64,000 nt of DNA from Synergistaceae bacterium (GTDB lineage: Bacteria > Synergistota > Synergistia > Synergistales > Aminobacteriaceae): NCBI GenBank assembly GCA_018436725.1, contig JAHDKT010000013.1:124001-188000 (forward strand). The letters are read 5' to 3'. Position numbers and translations under genes: made by a program. Position 1 is the first letter of the stretch, and every line of letters begins with the position of its first letter. Under the pieces are notes generated by a model that saw only the letters and a list, made by a program, of their open reading frames with translations, made no database searches and was not told the origin of the DNA. Below, one piece after another: positions 62,450 to 64,000 of the stretch.

Positions 62450-63556
62450 TCAGACGGATACAACCGCAGTCTTCCTGCCTTTCCCGCCGGAGATACAGAC
62501 CGAACCGCTCGAGGTCACGAGATAGTCGTCCTCGATGCGCATACCTCCCCACCCTTCGATGTAGATACCGGGCTCGATTGTCACGATATCCCCTTCACGG
62601 AGAATATCCTTCGAAACGGGTGAAAGACGCGGCGCTTCATGGATCTCCAACCCGAGTCCGTGCCCCAGTCCGTGAGAGAAGTGTTTGCCCCACCCTTTTG
62701 AAGCGATTATTCCGCGGGCTACGGAGTCGACGAACTTCCCTTCCGCTCCGGGCTTCAAGGCCTCCGCCGCTTTATCCGCCGCCTCCAGAAGCACGGATTC
62801 AATCTCCCGCGCTCCCTCTGACAGCGGGCCCAGCGAAAAGTTCCGGGTAAGGTCGGACATGTATCCGTCCACCGTAGCGCCGAAATCGACGGTGACTATG
62901 TCTCCTTTTCGAAACGTCCTGTCCGTCGCCTTTCCATGAGGGAGCGCGCTTCGCTCTCCGGAAGCGACGATAAAGCCGCTCCCCTTCCACCCCGCCTCCG
63001 CGCCTCTTTTTCTGACGGCGTATTCGAGAAGCGCGTTCAGCTCGGTCTCGGACATTCCCTCGCGAACGAGGCCGAGGACTTCTTCATAGGAAGCAGAGGC
63101 TATGTCCGCCGCCTTGGCGATTGCGGCAATCTCCAATTCATCCTTTCGTCTTCGGAGCGAAGGAATGAGAACAGAGCAGTCTTTCCAGTGCGGGACGGAT
63201 TTTTCAAACGCCCGAAAGAGAGAGACGGAGAGCCGCTCCCCTTCAAAACCGGCGACCGTCCACCCTCCCCCGCGCAGCAGTTCCGCTGTTTTCTCCTGAA
63301 GGGTATTCTGTTCCTGCAAAACGACTGAAAACGGGGACTGCGCCTTCGCCTGAAGAGCATACCTTCCGTCAGTCACTAAAAGCGCCCTGTCCGCGGATAT
63401 CACGACAGCGCAGCTGCTCCCCCGAAAACCGGAGATGTAGGCGGCCGATTCGCTGTTATAGCCTTCGGTAACCAGGAGAACGAAGACATCCATACCCTCC
63501 TCGGCCACGACGCTTCGTAGCCTCTGAAGACGGCGTGAAATATGATCGAAACTCAT
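62450..63556 (-). CDS. M24-family Xaa-Pro aminopeptidase
   Basis: 368-residue creatinase-fold metallopeptidase that cleaves an N-terminal residue before proline. The N-terminal non-catalytic domain is followed by the pita-bread domain with metal ligands Asp in TVDFGATVDGY near residue 225, Asp in SDLTRNF, His in FSHGLGHGLGLEIHE near 295, Glu in IVTIEPGIY near 327 and Glu in MRIEDDYLV. It helps supply free amino acids from proline peptides. The ATG overlaps the upstream AIR-synthase gene stop (ATGA). Confidence 0.95.
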   Translation of the reverse strand: MSFDHISRRLQRLRSVVAEEGMDVFVLLVTEGYNSESAAYISGFRGSSCAVVISADRALLVTDGRYALQAKAQSPFSVVLQEQNTLQEKTAELLRGGGWTVAGFEGERLSVSLFRAFEKSVPHWKDCSVLIPSLRRRKDELEIAAIAKAADIASASYEEVLGLVREGMSETELNALLEYAVRKRGAEAGWKGSGFIVASGERSALPHGKATDRTFRKGDIVTVDFGATVDGYMSDLTRNFSLGPLSEGAREIESVLLEAADKAAEALKPGAEGKFVDSVARGIIASKGWGKHFSHGLGHGLGLEIHEAPRLSPVSKDILREGDIVTIEPGIYIEGWGGMRIEDDYLVTSSGSVCISGGKGRKTAVVSV

Positions 63557-64000
63557 TCCCTCCGCTCCTTCGGCCTCTCCAACAACCCCCAGAGCTCTTC
63601 GCGGACATCGTCCGGACAGTTGCCCGCGCCTTCGACAAAATGTCCGGCCGCGACGCCGGAAATACCTTTTTCACGAAGAGCCGCGAGCGCGTCGGCTTCC
63701 CCCCCCTGCGGAACAACCGCCAGAAGGACTCCGGAAGAGATAAGATGCAGCGGATCGAAATCGAGCGTCTGTACAGCCTTCTTCGTAAGAGGAGAGAACG
63801 GCACGCTCCCGTAATCGAGTTCAACTCCAAGACCGCTCAAGCGAACGATCTCCGCTATTCCGCCTCCGACTCCTCCCTCTGTCGGGTCGTGGAGAAAACG
63901 CGCCATGCCCCGGAGAAGCTTCGCCTCTTCGAGGACCGAGATCTGTTCGAGCCACCCGCGCGCCTCCTCCACCCCTTCGGGACCTATGGCAGGGAGCAGA
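63553..64000 (-). CDS. AIR synthase-related/HypE-like protein, C-terminal part (runs off the right edge)
   Basis: About 149 C-terminal residues of an AIR-synthase family protein; the frame stays open to the window edge. The C-terminal signature FLHDPTEGGVGGGIAEI near the middle, then ELDYGSVPFSPLTKKAVQ and ISSGVLLAVVPQGGEADAL match HypE and SelD/PurM-like relatives. HypE makes the cyanide ligand of NiFe-hydrogenase, while other members act in nucleotide metabolism; which applies cannot be told from this half. Its stop overlaps the M24 peptidase start. Confidence 0.8.
   Translation of the reverse strand, partial: LLPAIGPEGVEEARGWLEQISVLEEAKLLRGMARFLHDPTEGGVGGGIAEIVRLSGLGVELDYGSVPFSPLTKKAVQTLDFDPLHLISSGVLLAVVPQGGEADALAALREKGISGVAAGHFVEGAGNCPDDVREELWGLLERPKERRE

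Overview
The window looks like chromosomal DNA of an anaerobic, amino-acid-fermenting, flagellated diderm of the phylum Synergistota. The strongest taxonomic mark is a secreted Ig-like protein (23567-24523) that ends in what I read as the Synergist-CTERM sorting tail: a Gly-Cys-containing motif, a hydrophobic stretch and basic residues at the very end. The gene content agrees: indolepyruvate:ferredoxin oxidoreductase, aldehyde:ferredoxin oxidoreductase, Fe-S L-serine dehydratase, arginine deiminase, agmatinase, rubredoxin, a NuoE/NuoF-type NADH module and a branched-chain amino acid binding protein. The sequence is moderately GC-rich, genes are tightly packed, and ATGA/GTGA overlaps and GTG or TTG starts are common. 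I see no transposase, integrase, phage gene or CRISPR array.

Layout. 1-5348 (minus): start of gap, a YibE/F membrane protein, aldehyde:ferredoxin oxidoreductase, a split chromate-transporter pair and a thioredoxin-like protein. 5480-10244 (minus): MFS exporter, iorBA and a PAS/HTH regulator. 10339-11561 (plus): a candidate attenuator leader (promoter, short ORF rich in Phe/Tyr/Trp codons, terminator) followed by aroE. 11679-17249 (minus): class III aminotransferase with a MocR-type regulator, two secreted proteins of unknown role, and an ECF S-component with a long leader. 17419-23466: L-serine dehydratase plus an enoyl-CoA hydratase family protein, then arginine deiminase, an M20 carbamoylase-type hydrolase and agmatinase. 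23567-26434: Synergist-CTERM protein, tmRNA, smpB, tRNA-Pro and an unknown protein. 26665-35578: isochorismatase-like hydrolase, a lipid flippase-like protein with a methyltransferase, the flagellar cap gene fliD with a sigma-28-like promoter, an orphan LuxR-type response regulator, a TtcA-like protein and an orphan pyruvate-phosphate-dikinase-type ATP-grasp protein. 35655-37331 (minus): pgi and glutaredoxin. 37506-43160 (plus): a three-gene electron-transfer operon. 43321-46161: LivJ-like binding protein and a flavoprotein. 46252-64000 (nearly all minus): EF-G-like GTPase, gatCAB, ligA, lysS, dus, coaX, comEC, comEA, miaB, a small secreted protein, rubredoxin, an M24 peptidase and a truncated AIR-synthase/HypE-like gene.

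How it fits together. Much of the window serves peptide and amino acid fermentation. Oxidative steps (IorAB, AOR) yield reduced ferredoxin; deaminating steps (serine dehydratase, arginine deiminase, agmatinase) feed carbon and nitrogen flow. The 37506-43160 operon could move electrons between NADH, NADPH and ferredoxin. Its third gene, 1108 residues, fuses a NuoG/HydA-type iron-sulfur front end, a GltD/NfnB-like flavoprotein core and a shortened formate-dehydrogenase-like tail, with no hydrogenase H-cluster motif. This is my leading candidate for an undescribed system. The second is the aroE attenuator leader at 10339-10658.
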